From NCBI RefSeq assembly GCF_932526225.1, contig NC_064040.1:12066856-12130855 (forward strand): a stretch of DNA of 64,000 nucleotides, given 5' to 3'. Below are positions 30,540-42,298 of the stretch, piece by piece. This stretch comes from Nematostella vectensis (taxonomy: Eukaryota > Cnidaria > Anthozoa > Actiniaria > Edwardsiidae). The position numbers and the translations under genes were made by a program. The notes below the pieces were generated by a model, which saw only the letters and a list, made by a program, of their open reading frames with translations, made no database searches and was not told where the DNA came from. Position 1 is the stretch's first letter, and every line of letters starts with the position of its first letter.

Positions 30540-31595
30540 CATTCACAAAAGCAGTCTCCCTTTCCCCACAAAAGTGCTCGACATCCGGGATAACTGGCAA
30601 AACGCGCGGACGTTTGGCTCGCTGTCTTCCCTGGTAAGTCCCAATGAGGCTCTTCGCGAGTGCAAGTCTAAACTCGAAGTTAGTAAGCGGCGGTTCTTTC
30701 TCAATGTTCCACAGGCGTAAATTTTGTCGCTTTGCAGCTCTCGAAAAAGCCCGACACTTGCGAAATAATTGTCCATGAAGACAAAATACCCGCAGTTCTT
30801 GATCCGTGACACGAGCTCTGTCACAATGTTGTTTACACTGTCGCCGTCACGTTGGTTGGGATTTTTGCCGGTAGATGGAGGACGTAATCATATAGCCGGA
30901 GCCCGCGTCGCAAAGGCAAAACACTTTGATCCCTCGTTTCTTAGGCTTCATTGGCATATATTGTACGAAGGACAATCGTTCTTTATACTTAATCATCGCT
31001 TCGTCAATTGATAATTTGCGTTTTTTAGCAAAAAATGACTAAAAAATGTCTAAGCATTTCGCTTGAATTAGGTCGAGGAATGGCTTCGCTTTGTAGAGCT
31101 TTAACTCTGTGCTGCCCCTCGCTGGCGCCGTTGTGTTATCGCACAGATGCAAATAACGCAAAATGGCAATAAAGTTTTACGATGGGTCTTGCAATGTTCG
31201 GCTGGTATAGAAATGGCTCACTTTCGCTTCAATAATCCTTCATTGAAGGAGGCTTCACGATGCCCATCATGATGGTGATGCTGAGAAACGCCTTCAGTTC
31301 TTCGACTGTTAGAGGTTTGATTTATCCCTCTTTGTCGAACCAATTCCCGTCCTTAGCTTTCTTCCTTCCTTTGTTGTCAAACTTGTCAGGGTTGCATTGA
31401 ACCGCGTAGTTATTAGTCTCGGTCACAATGATTTCTATCACCTCTGAGTTGAAAAACGACTCAAAGAAAGATAGGGGAGACAAGTCTCCAGGTAGGTTTT
31501 TCGGGCCGCATCTAGGAGTGAAGTCAGGAATAGAGATCGGCGAAGAATTTCTCGACCAAATCTCGTCTTCAATGTCTTCGCTCTTGTGGCCTTCG
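30540..31595 (-). pseudogene. piggyBac transposase, decayed
   Basis: Read on the minus strand in N-to-C order. A region with 'DEIWSRNSSP' and 'FFESFFNSEVIEIIVTETNN' (about 31590-31420) leads to 'LTVEELKAFLSITIMMGI' (about 31310-31250). Next is the DDE motif 'SIDEAMIKYKERLSFVQYMP' (about 31010-30950), then 'GIKVFCLCDAGSGYM'. Last comes the block around the second acidic motif, 'FMDNYFASVGLFRELQ' with 'KIYACGTLRKNR' (about 30790-30700). Several stops and frameshifts separate these blocks, and the Cys-rich C-terminal finger was not found. piggyBac enzymes cut and paste at TTAA. This copy must be inactive. Confidence 0.9.
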
Positions 31596-31611
31596 GTTAC
31601 CTTCTAGGGTT

Positions 31612-31853
31612 TGCCGGATATAAGGCAGACCAGCAGGCGAAGGAACTTGTGCAGCGGGTGTATCTCGTGAGGGTGACCCGGCAATGACAGCATGTTCCTC
31701 TGTGGGCCGAGGGTGATCGGTTGCTTGAGACACATGGTCTTGACTTTCGGGTACCAAGCCTGTGTCGGCCAGTCGGGGCCGGCACAGATTCCCGTTGCGT
31801 GGTCCTGTTGGACTTTCTGCAGAAAAGTGCCGATCACACTAAAGGGTGGAAAC
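31612..31853 (-). mobile_element. DIRS fragment (RNase H/recombinase linker region)
   Basis: Nearly identical to the DIRS linker at 48850-49077 joined to 60396-60420, with no insertion between. It therefore preserves the unoccupied form of the CACTA target site, reading 'FPPFSVIGTFLQKV' without interruption. It abuts the piggyBac relic. Confidence 0.85.
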
Positions 31854-32247
31854 AGTGTACAACAATATCATGATGTGCAACATTGAGGACACCTGTGTTG
31901 GCTCGTCTGTATGCACCAAAATATTCTGAAACAAGGTTTGTCACTGGGGTCACCTTTTTTGATAATATGGGCTAGAGTGTGACGATCCTGTCCTTTTACA
32001 TCTTGGAAGAAACCTCTAGCTGGTTATAATTCTATCAGTACTCCAAACAACCTGTGCCCTTTATTAAGAATGGGACCTATTCCGTACTGATAAAAAAGGG
32101 AGTCAATCATATGTGATATGTTACTTAATATATGTGATATGAGATTCTCGATCTTCTTGGTGCAGGTCTCTGCTGAATTTTTCGGGGTGTCAGTTTCGGC
32201 TTGTACAATAATATGCGAAGGCCGAATTTGACCTCGCCATAAACAAC

Positions 32248-32458
32248 AACTACAGACTGGGCCAATAACAGTGGTCCCCTCATATTAAAACATTAAATTA
32301 AGTTAATAGCAGCACGTGTACTGACAGATGAGACCACGCGCTAAAACCTAACAAAACCTAACTACAGACTGGGCCAATAACAGTGGTCCCCTCATATTAA
32401 AACATTAAATTAAGTTAATAGCAGCACGTGTGCTGACAGATGAGACCACGCGCTTCAT
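32248..32458. repeat. 112-bp tandem duplication
   Basis: 'aactacagactgggccaata' starts at 32248 and 32360, and the ~95 bp following are almost the same in both copies, ending 'gagaccacgcgct'. Non-coding. Confidence 0.9.
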
Positions 32459-32534
32459 TGCACTTGGGGCACACAGACCTGGTCCATGGATCCTCCGAAC
32501 CAAAAACATAAAAGTGCATCTGTTTAGTATCTCA

Positions 32535-33140
32535 TCAACATGCGTCTGAACGAGCTAAGTGTGACATTTTCAAGATTTTCTGGCAAGGAGTTATAAGTGC
32601 GAGCAGCACGTACAAAAACAAGAACGTTGATTTGTTAGCGTTCTGCATTTTTTATGTAGCTAGTTGAGTTAGAGGATCTAGGAGCCCTAGAATAGTTTCT
32701 AGTGATAGGCAAAGCATTCCTATCAATATGTACAACTTTGTTTACGACTTTAAAGAAGAAAACAAGGTTCAGGTACTCATGCCAGTACGAGAGGGGCATT
32801 AGCTTGGTCATCTGCAGCCACGTCTTATAGCTGGTGTCCCACTAGAAGGGCATCTGCAGCATGCACTTTTTCGCACGGCGTTGGACTCTCTCCACGTACT
32901 TCATAAGCCCGATTGACTGGGGATCGCAGACTGTGTCGCATAGCCCAACTTGCGGTGGACGATGACCAGGTAAAGCGTACGTCATGTGCGGACAGACCGG
33001 GTGTACCTGGATGCGCAACTGACAAACCCAAGGAGCCGGTTTGCCTTAGAGCATTGCTCAGTGACTTGCTTGTTCCAGGCCAAGTTCCTGGAGACCCAAA
33101 CACAGACACAGACCTTGATTTCCTCCCCCCCGCCATTGAT
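32535..33140 (-). pseudogene. LINE reverse transcriptase, C-terminal relic
   Basis: Minus-strand pieces read 'NLAWNKQVTEQCSKANRLLG', 'MKYVERVQRRAKKCM', 'LSYWHEYLNLVFFFKVVN' and 'TYNSLPENLENVTLSSFRR'. This is the usual C-terminal succession after the RT domain of CR1/jockey-group LINEs. Stops and frameshifts occur throughout. Confidence 0.75.
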
Positions 33141-33263
33141 GGTGTATCCGTGTTCCACCCATTAGTAGAAATCCTATACAGTCAGCGGATATCAGCGCGG
33201 GCGCTCATTTTATTTTTTAATTGAACTGCGCATATGTAGTTCAGATGTGATTTATTATTCAAA

Positions 33264-33557
33264 ATGGCGAAAGAGAAGCGACTTCGAGAAGGAGACGGCT
33301 TTTATCGTCAACTTAACGAGGCAAATTCGGGTGAACTGTTGTGGGGAGGCATTCAAAAAAGAAAAAAGACACGGAGGAATGGGGATCCAACATTTTATCC
33401 CGTGGAAAGAGTTGTTTCACGGCAAATAAACAATGGAAAGATAAGTTACCGGATAATTTTACTTTGCTTATATTATAATAGTTCAGGTTCCACGCTCAAC
33501 AATGTATTCCGAACCTTCAATTTACTTGATTACCTGACTACGATTATTTCCTGGTAG
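33264..33557 (+). CDS. Small ORF, possible chromodomain N-terminus
   Basis: 'aaaATGGCG' start. A basic lead is followed by 'FYPVERVVSRQINNGKISYR', which resembles the first two strands of a chromodomain (hydrophobic-VE-hydrophobic...R.N.GK..Y). The domain then breaks off into hydrophobic sequence with no Trp-Lys-Gly continuation and no good donor. It may be a truncated transposon-derived or processed fragment. Not confirmed. Confidence 0.3.
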   Translation: MAKEKRLREGDGFYRQLNEANSGELLWGGIQKRKKTRRNGDPTFYPVERVVSRQINNGKISYRIILLCLYYNSSGSTLNNVFRTFNLLDYLTTIISW

Positions 33558-33894
33558 TTAAACGTTTTGGTTTAGCCCACTTAGATGTTGTAAAAAGGCT
33601 GTAAAGAGTACTGAGATAGGTCTAGTGCATATGAACTTGTTATTCAATTATGACCAAAGAACATTAAATTGTCTTATTGTAGACACAATATCTCTTAAAG
33701 TGGACAGGATACAGTGCCTTTGAGAGTTCTTGGGTGGACGAAGATGATCTAAAGTGCTGATCTTGTTAGGCATGTATTTTACAAAATTGCATCAGAAAGG
33801 ATTCCCCTTTCTTTAGTGTCTGCGAAGCCTTTCGAGTTAGAAAAACGAGCAAGTCTTAAGCTTTGCCTCCATCGCCTCTCTCAGCCGATCTAAA

Positions 33895-34302
33895 TTGCCT
33901 TGTAGGCGTGAAGTCTCCACTTGTTGGCTGTCAAAATTCCTAAAGTGGAAACAAAACAAAAAAAGATTTAAGAGAAGAACTAGGGTGCCTGTTTCAATAG
34001 AATTTCATCATGATTGCTTTCGATATTGTTTTAGTGGCAAGGGTATAAAATCAAGGGATGGGAAACATATTTTGCTTAGCAGCAATGATTTTAGGGTTTG
34101 TAATTTTCCAAGGGAGTGGGACGTATATCTAGATAAGAATGGGGATGGGGTTAAAATTTCGTATCCTATTAAAATGAAAACCTTCTTAAGCAAATCTATT
34201 AAGTGCTATAAAGTAGTGGATAATTCTGTTGTAGAAGATAAACAAAGAATGTATACTGAGAAAATTACATTTGATTTTATTAGAGAACCTTTTACAATTT
34301 AA
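33895..34302 (+). CDS. Hypothetical ORF, 135 aa
   Basis: Unrecognised. Basic N-terminus ('KWKQNKKRFKRRTR'), then a moderately hydrophobic, ordered-looking body, with no signal peptide. The start is uncertain because the frame may be the end of a longer exon. No conserved neighbour suggests a role. Confidence 0.3.
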   Translation: MPCRREVSTCWLSKFLKWKQNKKRFKRRTRVPVSIEFHHDCFRYCFSGKGIKSRDGKHILLSSNDFRVCNFPREWDVYLDKNGDGVKISYPIKMKTFLSKSIKCYKVVDNSVVEDKQRMYTEKITFDFIREPFTI

Positions 34303-34453
34303 ATATATACATGTAGAATAATAATGATAATATGTATATTTATATAGTGCCATATCACAATTACCTTCTGGCACTTTTAAAAGTGTGATATTCTATTAAC
34401 ATATATAGTTTACATTCTAGATATAGACTACTTTAATTACATACAGTAGATGA

Positions 34454-36284
34454 CTATTTTCTTAGAGAATTCAGGAAAATCTCTACTAATTCAGCTTTAC
34501 TCTTTTTTGCTTAAGCCTTTTAAACCTCTGGCTTTTAAGTGTTCCCTCAACTGTTTGACAGTCATTGATTTGGGGTCTACTTGTTCAGGCTGGTCTACTA
34601 AGCGTTCCCCAACGGAAGTGTCTGCTGAAGTTGAGGGTTTCCATGTCAGGGGTCTCAGTATTAGTTTTTCTCCTTTTTTTGTCTTGTAGTTTTTATTTCT
34701 TAATTCCAGTAAGTAATTTTTTTTCATATTTTCTCTTCTCTCTCTCCTTGTGTTTGAGTTCCCATTGTCTAAATTCTTGTTTAAGAATGTCCCCCACAGA
34801 ATCCCATTTATTAGATTTCCTGTGGAGGACAGATCTAGCTACATCGCTATTTTTTTCAACCCCTTGTCCAGTAAATATTTTAATACATTTGTATTTTTCA
34901 ACAAAAAAGTGAACATGGGCAAAAAGAATGTGCATGTAAAGAGTAACACGAGCCCTCTCGTAACCTTCTGCCACAGTTCTGCATGAGCAAAACAAATCAA
35001 TCCATTCCTTAACTTGGTCAGCAATTATTTCTGGCAAAATGTTAAGCTCAATGTTAGTAATTTGTATGTAAATATTATTAAAATATCTCCACAGTTGAGT
35101 TATCTTATCCCTGCTGTCAGGGGTTAGCAAATCATGCAGTTTATCAGGCAATTGACTGAGAAGTGTTTTTTGTTTGATCCTGTTAAACTTGTGAAATCAT
35201 ATTTACCACTTGATGACTTATTTGCATGAATGGTTAGAAGCTCAGCAAATGAACATTTTGAGCCAAGGTGATTATTAGGGAGGTCTTCAATGTGACAGAG
35301 ATCACTGTAGTTATCTCTACACTGTTTGATTAGATAAGATTTTGGCAGACCATTTGAAATCATTGAGAGCTCATGGTAAATATTTGTCTAAGAGGAATAA
35401 AACCTCCTGTACTTGCCCCTTTTCATCATCACTAAGTCTATCATACTGATTGGTTCCTTGGCCATCTTCAGATTCAGTTGATGTTGAAGCAGCACCAGCA
35501 CTCAGTTGATGGACCTGCCCAGATTCAGTTTCAGTGACACTTACCGAAGTTACTTCAGTACCAAAGGCTTTGGCAAACCATAGGGAAAGATTTGCTATGC
35601 TAATTCTTTTAGAGTCCTCTGCTTGTTTTTAGCTTCATGTAGTGACTTCCCTTGGTATTGAAGATTCTGAGACCTCTCAAGCTGATCAATATAACTGGCC
35701 AGCTCTTTGTTTGTTTCTGAGAGGTCTTGTATAATGTTGTCCTTCCTCTTGGACTCCATGAGCACACTCTGCATTTCATTGTAAAGTTCTGAGGATCTTG
35801 CCTCCAGATTATGGCATCTAGCTTTCCAGTTCATCCTGGAGTTTTTGTACAGGTTCTGTTTGGCCTTCAAAGACATGGAACTTCTTTGAAAGTCCATCTA
35901 ATTTCATTTTTGCCATGCCTCTAGATGCCCTGTACTTCTGTACAATTATTGCACAGTTTTTTTCGTAAACTGTCATTTATTTCTCTTCTAACATTGTCGT
36001 CAGAGGAAAAACAAGCAACATTCAGGCAGAGAATGTTCTAAAAGTGCCACAAATGGGTATTTGAGGAGTAATTTGCTTTTTTCTTCCTCACTTCCGGTAG
36101 AATTTTCAACTTGGCGAAAAAAACTTTGTACACGCTCGTGCCAGATTTTAAACAGAGAATAGGGTATATCCAAGGCGAAAATAACCTTTCTAGCAGAGGA
36201 TTTTGCAGCGTATGATAAGCTTGGCTCGCTTATTTTGATATTTCGTAGCTCTTGAGCTTGAATTTTACCGAAAAGGTCCGACAT
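34454..36284 (-). pseudogene. Coiled-coil/SAP protein of a repeated invertebrate family, frameshifted
   Basis: Fragments follow one another on the minus strand. An N-terminal piece (36284-36000) starts 'MSDLFGKIQAQELRN'. A coiled coil (35897-35595) contains 'LSETNKELASYIDQLERSQN'. Then come 'YHELSMISNGLPKSYLIK' (about 35380-35340) and a conserved core (35151-34693) with 'YMHILFAHVHFFVEKYK', 'FTGQGVEKNSDVARS' and 'SNKWDSVGDILKQEFRQWEL'. The C-terminus is SAP-like, 'MTVKQLREHLKARGLKGLSK' (about 34570), with the stop at 34454. At least four frameshifts separate the blocks. From memory, proteins with the GQGVEKN/RQWEL core are abundant, often transposon-linked and uncharacterised in invertebrates. 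SAP motifs bind DNA. Confidence 0.65.
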
Positions 36285-37734
36285 TGCGTAAGTAATCTAG
36301 ATATCCTTTCTAGGTTTGAAATACTTAATAAGCTGAAAATAGAACAAAGGCTAGGTCACAAAGCATTAAACAGTTTGCATTGTGGGAACAAGATGGCCGA
36401 ACATAAACAGCCTATGCTTCTACCGAAAATATGGCTTGATTCTTGCCGAAATGGACCTCGGAGTGTTATTGTTCTTCTCTATATGGACTCAACAAATATT
36501 GAACATTTTCAGACTCATTTGCGAACAAGATTTTAATCGAGTATGGAGGAATTATTTTGACTTTTAGCGAGTACTATATCTTCGTGTTCGAACTCGGCGT
36601 TTGCAAATGGAGGAGGATGTACTATCGAGCGAGAGGAACGGCCTGTGTATTGCGATTCGAGCACATTTTAGAGGCAAGCATGGCGGAAATAAGTAAATAA
36701 AGGTATCAGCGTTTGAAGGGGAATGCGAACAGTTTATTTTCATCGAAATCGTGTGTAATTTCTACCATATACCAATGAAGTTGTATTGTTGATAGTCTGC
36801 CGTTTGCAACCGTAAAAGGTTTAACGGCTTTCTCAATAAAACCGAGTAAACTGTACTAGCGTTTGTGATCGCAGAAATATGTTTAAAGTCCAACAGGGAA
36901 AGCAGCGCGCATGCTCGGCGGCCATGCTGTATATAATTTCTGCTAATGCCGGGTTTTTCTTGCGCGTGATGCATTGGACTTTGCTCTTGGTCTTGTCTTG
37001 TTGAATAAGAGCCCAGAGGACTATGAGCAAAGACTGGTCAGATCGGCCTGCAAGGAAGCAGAGTCACTTTCAGATTCGATTGTTCTGAATGTCATCTGCG
37101 TAACATGCCACTCCAGAACGGGTATCAGTCACAAGCACTGAGATCTCGTCTTTGAGTTCAACACTCTTATGAGTTAAGAGTGAAAAGTCTATGCGATTGG
37201 TCAACATTTTCAGTCGATTCCTAAGGCGCGATAATCTACAAGAAAGAGTTTGTACACAACTGCACATTCGGGTGATGAGCTCAAGCCATCAACAGTGACC
37301 AATAGGCTTTTAGGTAGATGACAGTGTCACTCTTATGAGTAAAGAGAGATAGGTCTATGCGTTTGGTCAACATTTTCAGTCGATTCCTTCGGCGCGATAA
37401 TCTACAAGAAAGACTTCGTACACAACCCCCGAGAAAATTTCGAAAAATGGCACTGATTTCCGCTTAACTCGAGCACTTTCTGAGGGTTCTAGCGACATCT
37501 GAAATGATGCTTATTTGACTAAAAAAATCAAAGATTTCGAGCGAATTTCTGATATTTTCTTCTCCGCAACGAATACCTGCAAGAACATATACAATGAAAT
37601 TTAATCAGTGATATAATGCAAACATAAGAATAATGAGTAATGTAATGAGTGATATAATGATATAATTGAGACTGTCTATAACGGTCGTGTTCAATCATTA
37701 TTCCATCGACGCTATTCCGTCTGCATTCTTGCTA
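36285..37734. other. Spacer with a ~168-bp imperfect direct repeat
   Basis: 'ttggtcaacattttcagtcg' occurs at about 37197 and 37364, within longer similar blocks that end 'gcgcgataatctacaagaaa'. No gene supported. Confidence 0.6.
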
Positions 37735-40225
37735 TTAGCAGAAGTCGGCAACGCTGAATTCGCCGAAAAGCCTTCTCCTATTATCATTGAGGCGTACGAA
37801 CTCATTCGCCACGGCTGCCAGATTTATTTTGTCAGTGCGTTCTCGATGAACGCTGAGTACGGCGAGGCTGTTGAACCGTTTCTGGCCCATCGTGGACCGG
37901 AGCCATGTCTTCAGTCGCCGCATCGTCGAAAAAGACCGCTCGCCTATAGCGTCGGTCGCCGGATTCACCAGCAGCAGCACACACAATTTCACGATCTCGC
38001 CGATGAGCGAACGAGTGGGTTTATCGAGAGACTGTACCTCCTTGTAGATGTCGTCGAAATGCGTGACATCCTTATGCTCCATAAGTTGTCGGAAGATCGG
38101 TATTTGGGAAGTTAGGTTTCGAACATTTACGTCTGTGGTACCGTACTCGCTTTCTATGGTGGCCATTTCGGATGTGAAGTCAACTCCGCGAACAGCTTTC
38201 AGAAGAAATTCCTCCACGATCCGGTAAACCTTGAATCCTTTTTGGTCGAATCGTTCGGTTATGGCCATCACGATGTCGTCCAAAGCGCTGAAGTACATGG
38301 TACGATATCGGTCCTCAGCGGCGGGTGGATGGTACGGCTCACTTCCGTCATCTAATTTCTTCGGTGGCGCTCTTTTACGAGGCAATTTCGGTTCGGAGAT
38401 TTCTCATTCCAGTGAATTTCGTCGTTGTAGCACCAGAGCGTAGAAGTCACTGAAGTTTTGCTCGGATCGCATGTTTGACAGCGTAGTGATGGTCAATTCT
38501 GCCAACCGCTGGCCTTGAACGGCGGACATCTTCGTCTTCTGGAGCGTTTTTGACAGGTTGTCGGTAATGGAGAAGAGCATATTCCCCAAATTGAGTCCGA
38601 AAAAATAATCGAACTCCTTCATCTGACATTGGACACCTATGATTCTCGCCCTCGTTTCGCTGTCAAGCCTCGCAGAAAGGCAATCAGTCCAAAGGTTTGC
38701 GAGCGCAACATAGTTTTGTATGATTCGCAGAAAACTGTCCCCGCGGACCGTCCATCTGGTCGGGCATAAGACCTTGATTCCCGGGGCATCCAAGTCCAAT
38801 TCTCCCTTGATCTTTTCAAGTGCTTCTTGTCGCTTCGGTGAGAATTTTATCAGCTTGCATATCTCACGTGTCGTGTCCAACGTCTCGCTCAGCAATTTCG
38901 AAGCTGACCGCTTACACATGTCATGTACAGCGAGAGAGAGGGCGTGTCCGTGGCAGTGCGTTAGATGCGCCTGCGGGACCTCAGCTTGGATTTTCGTCGC
39001 CGCGCCGTTCTTCACACCGGACATATTACCCGCTCCGTCGTAACATTGCCCGCGACATGATTTCAATGGTATATCCGATCGGGTGAGGGCGTCTTTGAGA
39101 GCCGAAACGATCGTATCCGACGAAATGTCTGGGATATGATAGAAGCCGATAAAATCCTCATTCGGATTCAAATTCTCGTCGATCCAACGCAGGCACACCG
39201 TCAGCTGTTCCTTATTCGCTACGTCCGTGCATTCGTCGGCTAGTAAAGAATAGCATTCCGTTTTGATGCGATTAGCGACATCCCTTATTACTTGTTGTGA
39301 CATGATATCCAGCAATTCATTTTGCACGTCATGTGACGTGTACTTGTCGGTTTTTTTACTCATCCATTGTAGGATTGAAGGATCATCCTTCGCTCTGAGC
39401 AACAAACATTGATGGAAATTCGAATCCGTCTCTTTCGCTAAAAACTAAAAACTAAAAACTGCAGATTCTGGATAATCTTGCTCAGATATCGCCGGACGCA
39501 TACGTTTCATCCCTTGTCGTCCAGAACTGCTAGCGCTTGAGGCGGATGAAGACGGACCCGCTAGGTCAATTTTGTCACCTGTGAAATGGTAGTCAGCATG
39601 AGCAAATCATTCAGCATCGTTTGATCAATCTCATATGAATCGCATAGAACGGGACTCGTTCGGATCCCGTTTTGTTCGTAATCGATTTATCGGAACTCAG
39701 ACAATATATGCAACAGATGCCTATTATAAAACGCAAAAATCCATTGAACTTTTGATAGGCTGACGGAGTTTCTGCTGTAGAATTGATTTCGGTAATTTCG
39801 CCGCGGCAGCGCATATCTTGAATTTCATCATCTTCATCGGTGAATTATTATTAAATAATTTTATAGTTTTCTCACTAAAGAATATCATGTCAACTATGTA
39901 TCTACGTAACTATGTCATATGTACATACCTGTATCATCATCAGCAACATTGCCTGGCTCCTGGTCATCTTCAATGGACCTCCGCGGCTGATCCGCTGAAA
40001 TAAAACATTCGGTCAGGCCCCCTGCATCTCCAATCAAACCTCGAATGGGTCGAATTCCGGATTCCGGAATCCATTCCGGGAATGGATTTTTCCGATCAAA
40101 TCCACTACAATTTATTTCCACCGTCAAGTCCAAATTGCACCGAAATTTGATAGAATTTTATAGAAAAATACGATGTCATTACTGAACGGGTACACTACAG
40201 TGAAACTCAACTCACCAGTACTCAT
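37735..40225 (-). pseudogene. hAT transposase, ZMYM/TTF-type (DUF4371 + dimerisation), nearly intact
   Basis: Exon 1 is 40225-40216 (ATG, donor GTGAGT), exon 2 is 39994-39929 and exon 3 starts at 39578. All junctions are in phase. The body (39405-38404) has 'LLADECTDVANKEQLTVCLR', 'RGQCYDGAGNMSGVKNGA', 'HCHGHALSLAVHDM' and 'CPTRWTVRGDS'. The C-terminal part (38385-37735) has the hAT dimerisation block 'NPATDAIGERSFSTMRRLKT'. Lesions: an in-frame TGA joins the two halves at about 38403, and an in-frame TAG sits in a triplicated 'tttttag' at about 39450. The N-terminal TTF/zinc-finger region expected between exon 3 and the body is missing, so there was an internal deletion. The family excises and inserts with 8-bp target duplications. 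Terminal repeats were not located. Confidence 0.88.
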
Positions 40226-40496
40226 TTTGTCCACTTTCACTAGTCTTTTTCTTCTTTGAAAACTTTTGCACGCAGAATTTATCAATGAATCTTCGTATAA
40301 ACAGACAAATATCCACCCCCTTTCGCTTTCGTTTTGAACTAGTATCCAGCCCCGATACTGCGTCCGGGCTGAGCTACACCGTTTTCCGGGTGATTAGAGA
40401 GATGGTGTTGGACATCTGGCTTTGGGAAGAGCATTCATGGGCATTTTTCATTGAACTAGTATTGCGATGCTTATTTACGGCGGAGTGATTTCTCAT

Positions 40497-41177
40497 TCAT
40501 GTATGTCTTTCCTCTCGCCGATTTCTGGTATTGCTCGGGCAATACCGGCAATACCGGTTCCGCGGTCCCTGCTTAGGTGATATTACATGGGAGCGTGAAT
40601 CCCTTATCTTAACATACTGACTCCTGTTGGATACAAATGACGACACCCATCGAATGATACATTCATGGACACCTAGGTGACTCATTTCTGCTATTAGAAC
40701 GTTATGGTCCACTAAATCAAAGCCTTTACTGAAGTCAGAAAAAAACAGTCTGACCCAGCAGTCCCCTTTGTCGAGAGCCTCGAAAATTATGTGCATCACA
40801 TAGACCAGCGCTTCAGTAGTAGACTTCCCAGCGACTGCAAACTGTAACCAGTCCAGTTGATGTAGCACTTGATGGAATAGTGGCTGAAGCGTAAACCCTT
40901 CCAGTACTTTGGCGAGTTGTGATGTCAAGGCGATCGGCCGTAGGTCATCTTCGACTACTTTAGGGCGGGGGCACTTGGGGATGGGCGAGATCTCAGACTG
41001 CTTTAGTGGAGCAGGGACGTATCCTTGAATGAGCGACGCATTGTATAGATCGCAAACCACAGGAGCGAGTTCGATTGCAAAGGTGTTCCAGATCCTAGCT
41101 GGAATTGGATCAGGACCAGATGACTTGTTGGTTTTCACCTGGCGGAGGGCCTGGTACGCACGCCTATTATCGATCAA
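40497..41177 (-). pseudogene. LINE reverse transcriptase fragment (CR1/jockey-like)
   Basis: Contains 'NKSSGPDPIPARIW', 'LRPIALTSQLAKVLEGF' and 'FSDFSKGFDLVDHNVLI', the RT fingers and palm up to the first catalytic Asp block. It ends before the FADD box. It is a different copy from the LINE at 42.3-45.9 kb and resembles the fragment at 45993-46475. Confidence 0.85.
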
Positions 41178-41922
41178 CAGATCATCAGGGACCTGGTAAA
41201 ATGACCCAGGTGCTTGAGGCGGGAGTGGTTCAAAGTGCGCAGTTAAACTACTATGGCTCTATTATGGAACTGTTTATGGTCCGGCTTACATCTGGAATGC
41301 ATTAGTAGTTGCCACTTGTATGTGTTGGACTGATAGATTTGACTTGGGAGTTTCTACTGTCGCGTTCCACATTCAGTTCACACAGGGTTACGATGGTACC
41401 AGATTCTTTAATGGCTGGTCGATTATCATGCGGTAAAAAACTGTACAAATCAGGATCTAATTTTACAATAATTGAGGTATCCAATATCGTCCAATATCTC
41501 TCCGAGCGAAAGATAAATGCTTGGTAACTTGCAGAAATAATCGTTTGTGAAATAATTTAGTTGTTCGCTTGGTTATTCTGATAATTATAGCTCTATAGTT
41601 CGGGTCAAGTTAATTGTTAATCAAGCGGGTAAACGAAACAAATATAAAATTATTTAAGAGTTGATTGTTTGTTGTGCCGTAGGGCTTCGGCACACTTAAT
41701 AACCTTCACTCCACTAGCTACATATGAATTCTCCACTATATACTGTCTCCATCTCTAAAGTATTAATTGAAATGTAACTTGTGAATTCCTACACTTCTCT
41801 CAAACACACGCTTCACTCCCTCTGTGTTTCCATTGCAGGTGCGCTGACCCTTTAAAGTAAGCCTTGCAATTCCTGGCATGCAGCGCTTGCCAATTTTGCT
41901 CTGCTTGAGGATCATTTATGGT
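41178..41922. other. Spacer
   Basis: Short minus frame at 41302-41484 without recognised domain; otherwise nothing. Confidence 0.4.
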
Positions 41923-42298
41923 TTAATGCCTTCGACAAGCATGGCATACCTTTGATAGTACCTCAAAGACAAGACACTTACCAGTGTCGGTAGAGAGTAC
42001 TGTCACAAATCCATTCAATGAAGAATAGCCTCTTTGCCATGTTCCATCACAAAAGACTGCACAGCTAGTGCAGTCACCATTATTGTCCTCTTTTAGGTGG
42101 TAGACTTCTTGACCGGTTTCAAATATAGCTTCAGTAGCAACAGCTCTCGATGCATTCAACAAAGCTTTTTAATGGCATGCGTAAGCTTTAGACATTGTGG
42201 AAAACTGGCAGGCAGTATTCTTGGCCTTTATGATACATTCGGACCAGGCCTCAACAGGGGAAACCGCCGATTGCACATTGCCAGGGGAACCTCGGGGT
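41923..42298 (-). pseudogene. Mutator-like transposase fragment
   Basis: Minus-strand pieces read 'GNVQSAVSPVEAWSECI' and then 'VFCDGTWQRGYSSLNGFVTV' with 'GKCLVFEVLSKVCHAC'. The DGTWQ-RGYSSLNG-GK pattern matches the catalytic core of animal Mutator-like transposases as I recall them. The two pieces are in different frames and a stop separates them. The LINE's 3' tail begins exactly at its upstream edge (42299), so the LINE inserted into this element. Confidence 0.6.

Noticed and set aside
31569-31886. Several overlapping short ORFs treated as host genes
   Set aside because: They are frames of a DIRS fragment also present at 48.85-49.08 kb.
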